From contig CM049313.1 of the NCBI GenBank assembly GCA_026874595.1, positions 61,736,659 to 61,800,658 of the forward strand: a stretch of DNA of 64,000 nt, written 5' to 3'. Positions 1-10,627 of this stretch are shown one piece after another. The translations under genes were made by a program, and so were the position numbers. This stretch comes from Sipunculus nudus. Lineage: Eukaryota > Annelida > Sipuncula > Golfingiida > Sipunculidae. How positions within the stretch are numbered: the stretch's first letter is position 1; every line of letters starts with the position of its first letter. The notes beneath the pieces were generated by a model. That model did no database searches, had not been told where the DNA came from, and was given only the letters and a program-made list of their open reading frames with translations.

Positions 1-2036
1 CTTGAAGAATCAGTAGATTGGAGGAATAAAAGCTTTCAAAATAGTGCATTAAAACATGATGTATGGTTTCATCAATGAAGTCACATTTTTTTGCTCTTAA
101 TAAAAAAAACCTTTACAACCTTGAATGGCATGAGATTTACTGCATGGAACAGGATATTAACAAGTACTTGGTTAAACAGACTGGAAGTCACATGTTGTGT
201 TGGATATATTTAATGCTCCAGTTATTGCTTGGCTACTTTGGTAACTAGTAAGATAGAGTGACCTTTCAATTCTTTATGGTAATGATTTGTTATTGATAGG
301 TCATGGGAATTCGATCTAGAAGCAGGTTTAGGGTTGTCTGGGATAACATATTACAGGCCTTAACATTTCTTGTATTATAATTTACAGTGGATATTAAAAA
401 GTTAAACCTTAACACAAGTTTAAAGTTTGGTGTTTGTGCTTTCTGACCATATAAGAAGGAATATTTAAAAAAAGGGTTTGTAAAATCAAAATTAAAAATT
501 GAACGCCCAAGAGTGGATGTGTGCTATCAAATTTCAGACTCATCGAAAATCCAATATGGCCACTAGGCAGAGATCGTGGAGTGCCTTTCATGGGAATTAA
601 GTATGTCATGATTTGTTCAAGGAATTGCCATGAAAATTGGATGTGTGCTGCTGAATGTTAACACCCATCAAAACCAGTATGGCCAAAAGACTCATTCTTT
701 TTAGGAATGAGCATTGCAGGGCAGTAATTGAGGACCTTTTGGGTCATAGTTATTTCTAGTTTTATAAAGAACCTTTTGAAAAATTTTGTTGTTTAAGAGC
801 AGTGTTATATTATTCTTATTCTTAAACTTATTCTTTAACAAAGAGGTATAAGTTACTTCAAAATTCAGTCCATGACATCAAACTTGCACCAGCCTATCAC
901 AAGGGCCTAGTCTCTGCATGTTCTTGTTGCAAATCTTCCTTCACATAACACCAGAGAATGCTGCATAAGCATGCATGTAGCTGTCCTCTGACATGAATTA
1001 ATTGCTATAATCAAAATTATAATCCAAGAAAAAGTTAATTTCCAGTTCACTGGAGAGTAAAAGGTTGGTCACACCCACCATTACTGGAAAGGTCATAAGG
1101 CTTTTACTGGTTGTGGTTACCCTGACAAAATGGCTCAGTAGGAGGTAAAACCAAGCTGAAGAGATAAGGACACAAGGTTACAAAATAACACTTTATTATA
1201 TTAATCATAGATAAAAGAGCCTTTTTTGATCTATGGCTCTAATTCTGTCAATGGTCACATTCTTTTGTTTCACCCTAATCTCACTTGTAGATTAATGACC
1301 TTGTGACCATGCTAGCCTTGGTCTCCTCTTGTTTGAAGCATAAACTATAAATTATTTTTATCTGATAGATTCTACCAAATTACTTTTGCTAGCTATTTTC
1401 AGTTTCACTGATCAGTCAACATTCCTGTATTACAGAGTAATAAATTTGAGCAAAATGTTTCCATAACATATGATATAAATAGAATCCTTTGTAGAAGAGA
1501 TGAATACATCATTTGTCAGACACACAGCTCATTGGCTGATTACTAGTTTTATAATTAGTATAAATTTTGTCATTTTCTTTTTCCTGTCTTATAATCTGTA
1601 TATTTTTTATGTATTTATGCTAATGAATTACCATTAATGCTATGGTTCACAGTAATGATGCTTGACTTGCTGTGGCTATGTTTTTGTAAACAGTCTTGGG
1701 AGCTGATGACATGAATTAAAATAGGTTTTTACAGAACCAAGCTTTGACTGTAATTGCTATAGGTCTAGCTGGAATTTTAAATTATCTAAAATTTCATAAT
1801 ATGTTTGATTTTTGACTCATCAGTAAAATTGTACTTACAGTGTTAGCTTAACTCCTTAGCTTGATAGCCTTGATTATTGAGTTATGTTTGTCTTATATTT
1901 ATTTCTAGTCCTCTAACTTCTCTTTATCGCATTTCAATGTCTGATATGTAATAAATGTAATTCAAAGTTGTTTTCACAAGTATCTTTTAAACAGTATATG
2001 TCAGATATGCATGTTTATCCAGTTTGTTGAGAAACT
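1..2036. other. AT-rich unique sequence, no gene seen
   Basis: Both strands are broken by frequent stops, and the only open frames (about 60 residues) have the composition expected of random AT-rich DNA. No tandem array, transposon end or splice-flanked coding block is evident. It is probably intronic or intergenic. Confidence 0.7.
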
Positions 2037-2062
2037 AAAAAAAAAAAAAAAAAAAAAAAAAA
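2037..2062 (+). repeat. Poly(A) run of 26
   Basis: An uninterrupted run of 26 A. It could be the tail of an old retroposed sequence, but nothing upstream is recognisable as a SINE, a LINE end or a processed transcript, so it is called only a homopolymer. Confidence 0.9.
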
Positions 2063-2710
2063 CACTTGAGACACCATTTGTTTTAGAGAATAAGTATCCT
2101 GATATGATAATTTTGTGTTTTAAAAAAATCAACAACACTAAGAAACCTCTGAATATCAAATTGAGTCAACTTCAAAGGTTTTATTATTATTAATTACATT
2201 ATGCAATATATGTAGCAAAGGAAACTATTGTTGTTATTCCTCAAGTGACTGGGTAAACTTTGCGCCAGATTCACAGTAGGCATCATTTGACCAGTGGGTA
2301 GCTATGTCATCATGGTTACTATGTGCTACCAGGGTAACCTTTAGATTGGTTGCTAGGGTAAACACTGGTAGTTACTCAGGTAAACATTTACTTATTGAGT
2401 ATATCTAATGTTATACAGGGTACAAAGGGAACATTGACTTTGAATGTGGGTTAACCTGGTATTCTACTTTTGCATAAAATCCTACAAGCATGTAAATACA
2501 TTGTCCATTTTCTGTAAAGAATCACAAACAGGTTTTGTTTCATTTGAAATCAATGAACTAATACAATATATTAACCCCTGGCCACACTGTAATTGATTTG
2601 TCTCAGGAAAATAAATAATGCAACCTCTGCATTCATCCTTATTCAAAGTATGTTTACGCAAGGCCACGACAATAATGTACTTCATATAATAAGATCATTG
2701 ATTCTGCCAC
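2063..2710. other. Non-coding stretch without recognised features
   Basis: Contains short related motifs near 2330-2390 (GGTAACC, GTTGCTAGGGTAAAC) that resemble RFX-type half sites. They are too weak to call. No coding block was seen. Confidence 0.6.
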
Positions 2711-2888
2711 CTTGTGGCAGCGAGGGGTACCAATATGAAGGTGTAGCAGTGCGTGGATCTATAGTATAGGCTGGATCAGCATTCACTGACAGCCAGTACA
2801 GGCTGTTGACATAAAGGAAGCACATCAGAGGTGGTTTCACCTGGCTGCTGGGCAGGATCTTGCAGTCCTGGCAGTCAGGGCGTGTTTG
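2711..2888 (-). CDS. Candidate internal coding exon, unknown protein
   Basis: A minus-strand open stretch of 59 codons plus 1 base, clearly GC-richer than its surroundings. It begins just after an AG (context GCTGTCGCAG) and ends at CCACAAG followed by GTGGCA, so it has plausible acceptor and donor dinucleotides. The donor is weak. The translation includes CQDCKILPSSQVKPP, FLYVNSLYWLSVNADPAY and TPSYWYPSLPQ, with a more protein-like mix (W, Y, P, C) than the random frames around it. I do not recognise the family. The plus strand is full of stops here. The open frame continues past both proposed splice sites, and a stop lies upstream in frame. It may be a true exon of a gene with long introns, an exon remnant, or chance. 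Confidence 0.3.
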
Positions 2889-2900
2889 CTGCGACAGCAT

Positions 2901-3697
2901 AGAGAATGCCTGTCAGACCAGCAGAGAGAGGGCTTAAGCAGCATGGCCACAGACACCATCATAAGAAATTGTTAAAAAAATCCAGCAGCTGGACTAGCAG
3001 TAAACGAAAACTTCACTTCAGGTAGGACAGGACTTTCGGTTTTTTTGTAAGGGATCAATCCCCTGAAGGGATTATTAGCATCACTGAATTCATGATGCTT
3101 TCCTCTGTGGAATCATGATATTCAGCAACATTATAGTGGCCAGATAGCTATCAGTTTCTAGTCCAGTCTAATTTTATCTTCATTCGTTACAAAGACATAC
3201 AATTCAAAATTAACTTCAAGCAAAGAATTTAATATAAAGTTGCAGTAACATTAATTTATTTAATATCATTGAATCAATTGTCTTCACCTTTTGTTTATAA
3301 TCATGTTTTATCTTTTGTATCAACTTTGCTGGAATAACCATAAAAATCTTGAATAACAATAAGTGTTGTGCCATTTAAACAGTTATGTCGATGATGGGTC
3401 GTTTTCTTTCAATATACGATTAAATCAGTTAGATTTAAGCATAATTGATCAGAAACGATTTATGTATATGTCCTTGCAAAGAGTCATATTATCTAGGATT
3501 TTTTTTTTTAATCCTGTCAGTGATATAAGATTGAAAGGACACAAAGAAGTGAAAAAGTGACTTCAGCCACCATGCGGTTACCCTGACCTGTCAGCTTGAT
3601 GTAAAATATAGACTAAATATACTAGTCAGTCAATATTTTCTATAGGTGACTGACTGAAGATGTTTTGGCTTTGTGAAGCAGCTACAGGTTGCTGTGG
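2901..3697. other. Non-coding stretch without recognised features
   Basis: AT-rich, with short poly(T) runs near 3040 and 3500. The 65-codon plus-strand frame at 3363-3560 has random composition and no splice context. Confidence 0.6.
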
Positions 3698-3919
3698 TCA
3701 AGACCCCAGCCCTGTGTACTCCTTAAGCATAATTTTGAGAGCCAATAGACACAATGCCACCAAGCCAAGCAGGAAGCCGCTAGAGACCTCCACCTTTATA
3801 CCCGCATCAGCGACTTTATAGGAAAGCCACAGCACCCACCGCCACAAAGGCAAAAGCAGCATACATTCCCTCCACCGATCCCAGCAGTGGCGACCAACAG
3901 AGCTTGGAGCATATGCCAT
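3698..3919 (-). pseudogene. Possible broken small membrane-protein sequence
   Basis: A minus-strand, GC-richer block. The longest frame (73 codons) ends with a hydrophobic helix-like stretch (SSGFLLGLVALCLLALKIML, then KEYTGLGS and a stop). In a second frame of the same strand, just upstream, there is another helix-like run (GMYAAFAFVAVGAVAFL) that hits a stop where the first frame becomes membrane-like. The two halves look like adjacent transmembrane segments of one small protein separated by an indel. That suggests a processed or decayed pseudogene rather than an intact gene. No family was recognised. Alternatives are a chance hydrophobic reading of a GC-rich non-coding segment, or an exon with an unseen splice. 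Confidence 0.25.
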
Positions 3920-5104
3920 TTTATACTTGCAGTTTCTGTCATTTAGACAATGTTAGTTTATTTATAGGACCTATAATTTGATTTATACAGCAGATTTCAT
4001 GGTGATATAAAAGATACATAAAATAAAAAGTTTACCAATTGATCATTGGTCGCTTTATTTCTGTTAATCATCTAATATGATTTTACAACCAATTCTAAAT
4101 TTATTTATATATGTATGGAAGCTGTACACATTTATATACAAACTTACTTAATAACAGGTGCCATGTGGAATATTTTAGGTGACTCATTTAAATGAGTCTT
4201 TGTTTTAATATATCCTACAAATAACTGTCTGGTATATACTCTCTACCACCATTTTCATCACTCTTGTTGATTATTTAGCCCTTCCTCTTGACCAGAGAGT
4301 TGTTTATTTGTTTGTAAAATCAGTAGCAATATATTATTTTGATATTCTAATGGTCCAGCAGAAGGGTGAAGAAATCAGTACGAGATGCAAAATCTGGCAC
4401 TGCTTTTTGGAATTATTAAGCATATACTTTCCATTTACCAGATACTTTAGGTCAAAAGAGAGGTGGGTGTCACAGGAGGCATGAGACCCTTCTAAATCTG
4501 CTCCTGGAATTGATCTGCAGTACCTGATTAAATATAAATGTCTCTAAAAATTTTCATTGGGTTTCAATGATCATATCCGTATTGGTGTTTTATGTGCATG
4601 AATCTTTAATTTATTTCAAAAGGTTGACAGTTTAGGGAGTCCTGAAAATCTGCCTCATATTCAAGCTGTTGTGAATTGTCCCCAGTGTAGCATTTTCTTC
4701 ATACCTCATGTTTATCTTCAGGGTACAGCAAAACGCCATTCACATTAAAGTGAAAGGGACCAGCATAAAAACCTTAACACATCTGAAGTTATGGACAAGT
4801 TGGCTGGATTGGGAATATTCATAATCATTTTATAAGGCTTTTTGACTTGGCAAAAAGAATGTATACATTTGGGTTTTTTTTGTACACATTTTTATTTTGT
4901 ATGAGGATGCTGCTTTTGAAAGATGCCAAAGCTGCCCAGATCACTTGGGAACATTATGTCACAGTTTCCTACATTATGAGGCCATGTGGACCATTTGTAT
5001 CAAAGCAGTTTATATACCTGTGGCCTTTATTTGTTCAGCCAACAAATATATGTTAACATTAGGAATTTGTTGAAATTTGTCAGTGGACCTTATTTCAACA
5101 TACG
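3920..5104. other. Non-coding stretch without recognised features
   Basis: AT-rich unique sequence. Open frames at 4847-5189 are random in composition and run into the start of the minisatellite. Confidence 0.6.
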
Positions 5105-6180
5105 TACCTTCACTTTGGTAGTAGTCCTTACTTGTTCATCCCTTCACTTTGGTAGTAGTCCTTACTTGTTCATCCCTTCACTTTGGTAGTAGTCCTTTCT
5201 TGTTCATCCCTTCACTTTGGTAGTTGTCCTTACTTGTTCATCCCTTCACTTTATTAGTAGTCCTTTCTTGTTCATCCCTTCACTTTTGAAGTAGTCCTTA
5301 CTTGTTCATCCCTTTACTTGGGTAGTAGTCTTTACTTGTTCATCCCTTCACTTTGGTAGTTGTCCTTTCTTGTTCATCCCTTCACTTTATTAGTAGTCCT
5401 TTCTTGTTCATCCCTTCACTTTTGAAGTAGTCCTTACTTGTTCATCCCTTTACTTGGGTAGTAGTCTTTACTTGTTCATCCCTTCACTTTGGTAGTTGTC
5501 CTTTCTTGTTCATCCCTTCACTTTGGTAGTTGTCCTTACTTGTTCATCCCTTCACTTTATCAGTAGTCCTTACTTGTTCATCCCTTCACTTTTGAAGTAG
5601 TCCTTACTTGTTCATCCCTTTACTTGGGTAGTAGTCTTTACTTGTTCATCCCTTCACTTTGGTAGTTGTCCTTACTTGTTCATCCCTTCACTTTGGGTGT
5701 AGTCCTTACTTGTTCATCACTTCACTTTATTAGTAGTCCTTATTTGTTCATCCCTTCACTTTTGAAGAAGTCCTTACTTGTTCATCCCTTTACTTGGGTA
5801 GTAGTCTTTACTTGTTCATCCCTTCACTCTGGTAGTTGTCCTTACTTGTTCATCCCTTCTCTTTGGTAGTAGTCCTTACTTTTTCATCCCTGCACTTTGG
5901 TAGTTGTCCTTACTTGTTCATCCCTTCACTTTGGTAGTTGTCCTTACTTGTTCATCTCTTCACTTTTGAAGTAGTCCTTACTTGTTCATCCCTTCACTTT
6001 ATTAGTAGTCCTTTCTTGTTCATCCCTTCACTTTTGAAGTAGTCCTTACTTGTTCATCCCTTTACTTGGGTAGTAGTCCTTTCTTGTTCATCCCTTAACT
6101 TTGGTAGTTGTCCTTACTTTTTCATCCCTTCACTTTGGTAGTAGTCTTTACTTATAATGTCATCTCTTCACTTTGTGTAT
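5105..6180 (+). repeat. 34-bp minisatellite with 4-unit higher-order pattern
   Basis: About 31 copies of a 34-bp unit containing CACTTTGGTAGTAGTCCTTA followed by CTTGTTCATCCC. Variants recur in order: TTGGTAGTTG, then TTATTAGTAG, then TTTTGAAGTAG, then TTACTTGGGTAGTAG. This 136-bp four-unit block is visible from about 5214 to 5820 (with some units doubled) and partly again near 5960-6080. 34 is not a multiple of 3, so the frames through it are by-products and not a repeat protein. Homogenised multi-unit blocks imply unequal exchange acting on blocks larger than one unit. Confidence 0.95.
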
Positions 6181-6236
6181 GGTCCTTTCTTGTTCATGCT
6201 TTCAGTTTAATGGTTTACACAATTTCTGCAGTTTTC

Positions 6237-6440
6237 CAGTTTGTCAGTAGACTTTGCTTTTTCATTCTTTAAGGTTGTCATTTATTTATTTATCCAGTTT
6301 GTCAGTACACCTTAATAAGTTCTTCATTCTTTCAGTTTGTCAGTAGATGTTGCTTTTTCATTCTTTAAGGTTGTCATTTATTTATTTATCCAGTTTGTCA
6401 GTACACCTTAATAAGTTCTTCATTCTTTCAGTTTGTCGGA
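6237..6440 (+). repeat. 96-bp tandem duplication, degenerate satellite edge
   Basis: Two nearly identical 96-bp copies start at CAGTTTGTCAGTAGA (6237 and 6333). Each contains a second, diverged half beginning CAGTTTGTCAGTACACC. Sequence on either side (6190-6540) carries further weak copies of TTTCAGTTTGTCAG and TTCATTCTTT. It may be a diverged shoulder of the 34-bp array, since both are rich in TTCAT and TTCA/CTTT, but this is inference. Confidence 0.85.
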
Positions 6441-6819
6441 AGACTACATTTCTTTATCTTATCAGTTTATCAGTAGACCTTGCATGTTTATTCTTTCAGT
6501 CTGTTATTTATTCATTCCTTCAGTTTGTCAGTAGCCTAATTGTATTTTGCTGTTCTGTATTTTTCAAGTATACCTATATTCAGTTGCTCTAAACATTTCT
6601 TATTCAGTAAATTTCTGTTATGTAGTATGTACAAATAACAAGAAAAAATACAGCTTTGTATTTGAGTACACCAGCTGACATTGCTTAGGTACATAACTAT
6701 TGAATTGTGCCTGGTTGGTACATTTTATAGGGAGACATTTTTTGCTGAATATTGTTAACAGTTGACAAGCCTCTGTTTACCTGATACTTATCAAATAAAA
6801 AGCACATGCCAGAAAGTAT

Positions 6820-7020
6820 GTCAGCCTGTTTATATAAAACTCAGGGAAAGGGTGGGTCAAACCCAGGAAGACTTAAAACCTAAAAAAGGTCCTATGGTCT
6901 GGAAAGGAGGGGTCCAGGTTGCAAAAAGCCCTAAAAAAAGGTTGGTGCAGTGCAAAGGGGGGGGGGGGGGGCAGGGGAGGTCCTGACCCCCTGGACCCCC
7001 CTCTGGATCCACCACTGGAA
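6820..7020 (-). mobile_element. Candidate DNA-transposon terminus with poly(G) run
   Basis: Contains a run of 15 G (6957-6971) followed by GTCCTGACCCCCTGG and a final CTGGATCCACCACTGG. Read on the minus strand it starts CCAGTGGTGGATCCAG. This resembles the CAGTGG-GGATCCAG-type terminus seen at the ends of many invertebrate DNA transposons. That comparison rests on memory of the motif class, not on a search. No second terminus was found in the window, so this is probably an isolated end or a fragment. Confidence 0.4.
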
Positions 7021-7279
7021 CTTGACTTTCCAGATAATGCTTGTTTTCTGAGAAATGTAGTTAGTGGGAAAGAGTCAAAAGTAGGTTAGAACTAGAATAC
7101 GGGTAGTCGACAAGCGACTACTTGTATCCGCCTAAATCAGAGTGGAACGGGTGAAGTGTTGCATATCAGCATGGATGTCTGCAGCCAAATTGTGTATGTA
7201 GGTTGCGCTACCTACCAAAAAATCCAGAAAGCCGTCCAAGTTGTATACATATGCAAAATTTAAGGCAGATAAGTCAAAC

Positions 7280-8970
7280 CACTATATTGTATATGAGTGA
7301 TTTTTGCCCTTGGCAGACAAACAGATGGACGCTGTGCAAAAAAGGGTTGCAGGTGGCGCCACCAGTTTAGCGTATGATAAAGAGCTTTGTGAGAACTATA
7401 CACATGCAAAATTTTGGCCCAATCGGTCAAACGGTTCCCTAGATATGAGCTTGGATGTCTGCAGCGTAAACTTGATTGTAGGTGGCGCCACCTGTCATAA
7501 AATCAGAAAAGCTATCCAGGATGTATAAGCATGCAGAATTTCAGGTGAATTAGTCAAACCACTGCAGAGATATGAGTGATTTTAACCAAAGGCAGATGAA
7601 CAGCTGGACACTGTGCAAACATGGTTGCAGGTGGCGCCACCATTTTTTGTGTATGTTATAAAGCTCTCCAAGGGCTACATTTGTGCAAAAAAATTTTCTT
7701 GATCGGTCAAACGGTTCCTGAGATATGAGCTTGGATGTCTGCAGCGTAAACGTGAATGTAGGTGGCGCCACCTGTCATAAAATCAGAAAAGCTATCCAGG
7801 ATGTATACGCATGCCAAATTTCAGGTGAATTAGTCAAGTCACTGCAGAGATATGAGTGATTTTAACCCAAGGCAGACAAACAGATGGACACTGTGCAAAC
7901 ATGGTTGCAGGTAGCGGCACTATTTTTGGTGTATGTTATAAAGCTCTCCAAGGGCTACATTTGTGCAAAAGAATTTTCCTGATCAGTCAAACGGTTCCCG
8001 AGATATGAGCTTGGATGTCTGCAGCGTAAACATGAATGTAGGTGGCGCCACCTGTCATAAAATCAGAAAAGCTATCCAGGATGTATACGCATGCCAAATT
8101 TCAGGTGAATTAGTCAAGTCACTGCAGAGATATGAGTGATTTTAACCAAAGGCAGATGAACAGATGGACACTGTGCAAACATGGTTGCAGGTGGCGCCAC
8201 CATTTTTTGTGTATGTTATAAAGCTCTCCAAGGGCTACATTTGTGCAAAAAAATTTTCTTGATCGGTCAAACGGTTCCTGAGATATGAGCTTGGATGTCT
8301 GCAGCGTAAACGTGAATGTAGGTGGCGCCACCTGTCATAAAATCAGAAAAGCTATCCAGGATGTATACGCATGTCAAATTTCAGGTGAATTAGTCAAGTC
8401 ACTGCAGAGATATGAGTGATTTTAACCCAAGGCAGACAAACAGATGGACACTGTGCAAACATGGTTGCAGGTAGCGGCACTATTTTTGGTGTATGTTATA
8501 AAGCTCTCCAAGGGCTACATTTGTGCAAAAGAATTTTCCTGATCAGTCAAACGGTTCCCGAGATATGAGCTTGGATGTCTGCAGCGTAAACATGAATGTA
8601 GGTGGCGCCACCTGTCATAAAATCAGATAAGCTATCCAGGATGTATACGCATGCCAAATTTCAGGTGAATTAGTCAAGTCACTGCAGAGATATGAGTGAT
8701 TTTAACCAAAGGCAGATGAACAGATGGACACTGTGCAAACATGGTTGCAGGTGGCGCCACCATTTTTGGTGTATGTTATAAAGCTCTCCAAGGGCTACAT
8801 TTGTGCAAAAGAATTTTCCTGATCGGTCAAACGGTTCCCGAGATATGAGCTTGGATGTCTGCAGCGTAAACGTAAATGTAGGTGGCGCCACCTGTCATAA
8901 AATCTCTGAGGGCTACATTTGTGTAAAAAAAATTTCCTGATCGGTCAAACGGTTCCCGAGATATGTGGGT
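7280..8970 (+). repeat. 280-bp tandem cores, 560-bp dimers
   Basis: Units begin CACTGCAGAGATATGAG at 7560, 7840, 8120, 8400 and 8680, an exact 280-bp period. A diverged unit precedes them near 7280 and a partial unit follows. Each unit contains two copies of the 12-bp palindrome GGTGGCGCCACC or a mutated form (GGTAGCGGCAC in alternate units). Alternate units are more alike than neighbours: 7840-8399 and 8400-8959 are nearly identical, so the recent duplication unit was a 560-bp dimer. The repeated 70-73-codon minus-strand frames that recur here are by-products. Confidence 0.95.
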
Positions 8971-9129
8971 TTATGTGTGGAAACAGACGCACAAACGGAC
9001 GCAGAGCGCAGAGGAAAGGTCAGAGGTCAAAACAAAATCGGGGTGCAGCAGTTCACATGTGACCCGAACATAATCCCGGGTTTCGGAAAATTCCGCCCAG
9101 CGGTTACGGAGGAGTTCTCCGGACATCTA

Positions 9130-9197
9130 CGCGGCGGCGGCGGCGGCGGCGTCCAGCTGAAAACATAGTATCCGCAAAACTCTGTTTTTGCGGATAC
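9130..9197. repeat. (GCG)n tract and terminal hairpin
   Basis: A GCG microsatellite (about 9130-9151) is followed by a perfect 12-bp stem, GTATCCGCAAAA at 9168-9179 and TTTTGCGGATAC at 9186-9197, with a 6-nt loop. The stem repeats the GTATCCGC found just inside the head near 7124, so head and tail share an inverted octamer. I take this hairpin as the tail of the left element of the foldback pair. Confidence 0.8.
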
Positions 9198-9639
9198 AAT
9201 TAATGGTTACTACATGTCATGGGAGCCCTGGGCAGATACAGAATCTTAGAAAAAGGGAGAAGGGGCTGAACTCCTGATCACTTTGAAACATTAGTCAGCC
9301 TGGAGTACTAGTAGACCATATACTCAGGCATGAAGAAGTATATGTATACAAATGAAAGCTGTGTGAGATGCAAAATCTAGTGTTGCTTTATGAAAGTAAG
9401 TGTATGTTTGGTTTATTTCATAGGTATTTGGGTTGAAAATGAGGTATTTGGTGCACCTCCTGAACCTGTCATTACATCGGCCCTTAGGAGCAATTTTTCT
9501 CAGGCACCCAAACATGAACAGGCTTGTTGCTTTCAGATTAGACTTCCTTGTTCCTGAAGTACATTTTCTTCCATACATTAATATATATGTACAAGGGCTT
9601 TTACCCTTGAGTCCCTTTGGTAATTTCCTCGCTGCCCAG

Positions 9640-10510
9640 CATCCATTTGTGCGTCTGTTTCCACACATAAAACCACATATCTTGGGAACCGTTTGACCAA
9701 TCAGGCTAAAAATTTTGCACAAATGTAGCCCTTTGATAGCTTTATAACATACACTAAAAATGGTGGCGCCACCTGCAACCACTTTTGCACAGCGTCCATC
9801 TGTTCATCTACCTTGGAAAAAAAATTACTTGTATCTCAGAAGTGTTTGACTTATCCACCTGACATTTTGCAGGTTTATACATCCTGGACAGCTTTCTCGA
9901 TTTTATGACAGGTGGCACCACCTACATTCAGGTTTACTCTGCAGACATCCAAGCTAATATTTCAGGAACCGTTTGACCTATTGGGCCAAAATTTAGCATG
10001 TGTATAGATCTCACATAGCTCTTCTTCATAGTCAAAACTGGTGGCGCCACCTGCAACCATTTATGCACAGCGTCCATCTGTTCATCTGCCTTGGGATAAA
10101 ATCATTCATATCTCCGCAGTGGTCTGACTTTTCCACCTGAAATTTTGCAGGTTTATACATCCTGGACAGCTCTCTTGATTTTATTACACATGGCACCACC
10201 TACATTCAGGTTCACTCTGCAGACATCTAAGCTCATATCTGGGGAACCGTTTGACCGATTGGGCCAAAATTTTGCTTGTGTATAGATCTCACATAGCTCT
10301 CCATCATAGGCAAAACTGGTGGCGCCACCTGCAACCACTTATGCACAGCGTCCATCTGTTCATCTGCCTTATGATAAAATCATTCATATCTCAGAAGTGG
10401 TTTGACTTATCCACCTGAAATTTTGCAGGTTTATACATCCTGGACAATTTTCTCGATTTTATGACAGGTGGCACCACCTACATTCACATTAAAGCTGCAG
10501 ACATCCATGC
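9640..10510 (-). repeat. Inverted 278-bp tandem cores of the foldback element
   Basis: Minus-strand relatives of the left-arm cores. The marker CAGCGTCCATCTGTTCAT recurs at 9790, 10068 and 10346, a 278-bp period, each paired with GGTGGCGCCACC or GGTGGCACCACC. They are more diverged from the left arm than the left-arm units are from each other, so the arms have not been homogenised recently. A 152-codon minus-strand frame running from here into the centre has no recognisable domain and is not called as a gene. Confidence 0.9.
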
Positions 10511-10627
10511 TAATATGCAATACACCTCACTCTTTTTCCCTTGCCACTTAATCCATGCCTCACTTCACCCGTCCCACTCTGATTTCTGCGGATACACAGT
10601 CGCTTGTCGACTACCCATATTCTGGTT

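Larger units (their letters stand above)
7090..10627. mobile_element. Large foldback element with tandem cores
   Basis: The two ends are inverted copies: 7090 onward (AGAATACGGGTAGTCGACAA) matches the reverse complement of the sequence ending at 10627 (AGAATATGGGTAGTCGACAA), with similarity continuing for about 70 bp and then into the cores. Each end carries a hairpin of GTAGTCG and CGACTAC type and the octamer GTATCCGC. The left arm holds about six 280-bp direct repeats, the right arm about three inverted ones (278 bp), and the middle is non-repeated. It can be read as one foldback element or as two related elements placed tail to tail. No transposase, integrase or Rep/helicase coding is visible, so it is non-autonomous. 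I could not define a convincing target-site duplication. Confidence 0.85.

Noticed and set aside
5105..6180. Repeat protein gene
   Set aside because: The 34-bp period shifts frame at every unit and stops occur throughout; only short frames survive.
9324..9782. 152-codon minus-strand open frame
   Set aside because: It starts inside the inverted core repeat of the foldback element and runs into its centre; no motif, and the same core gives recurrent short frames elsewhere.
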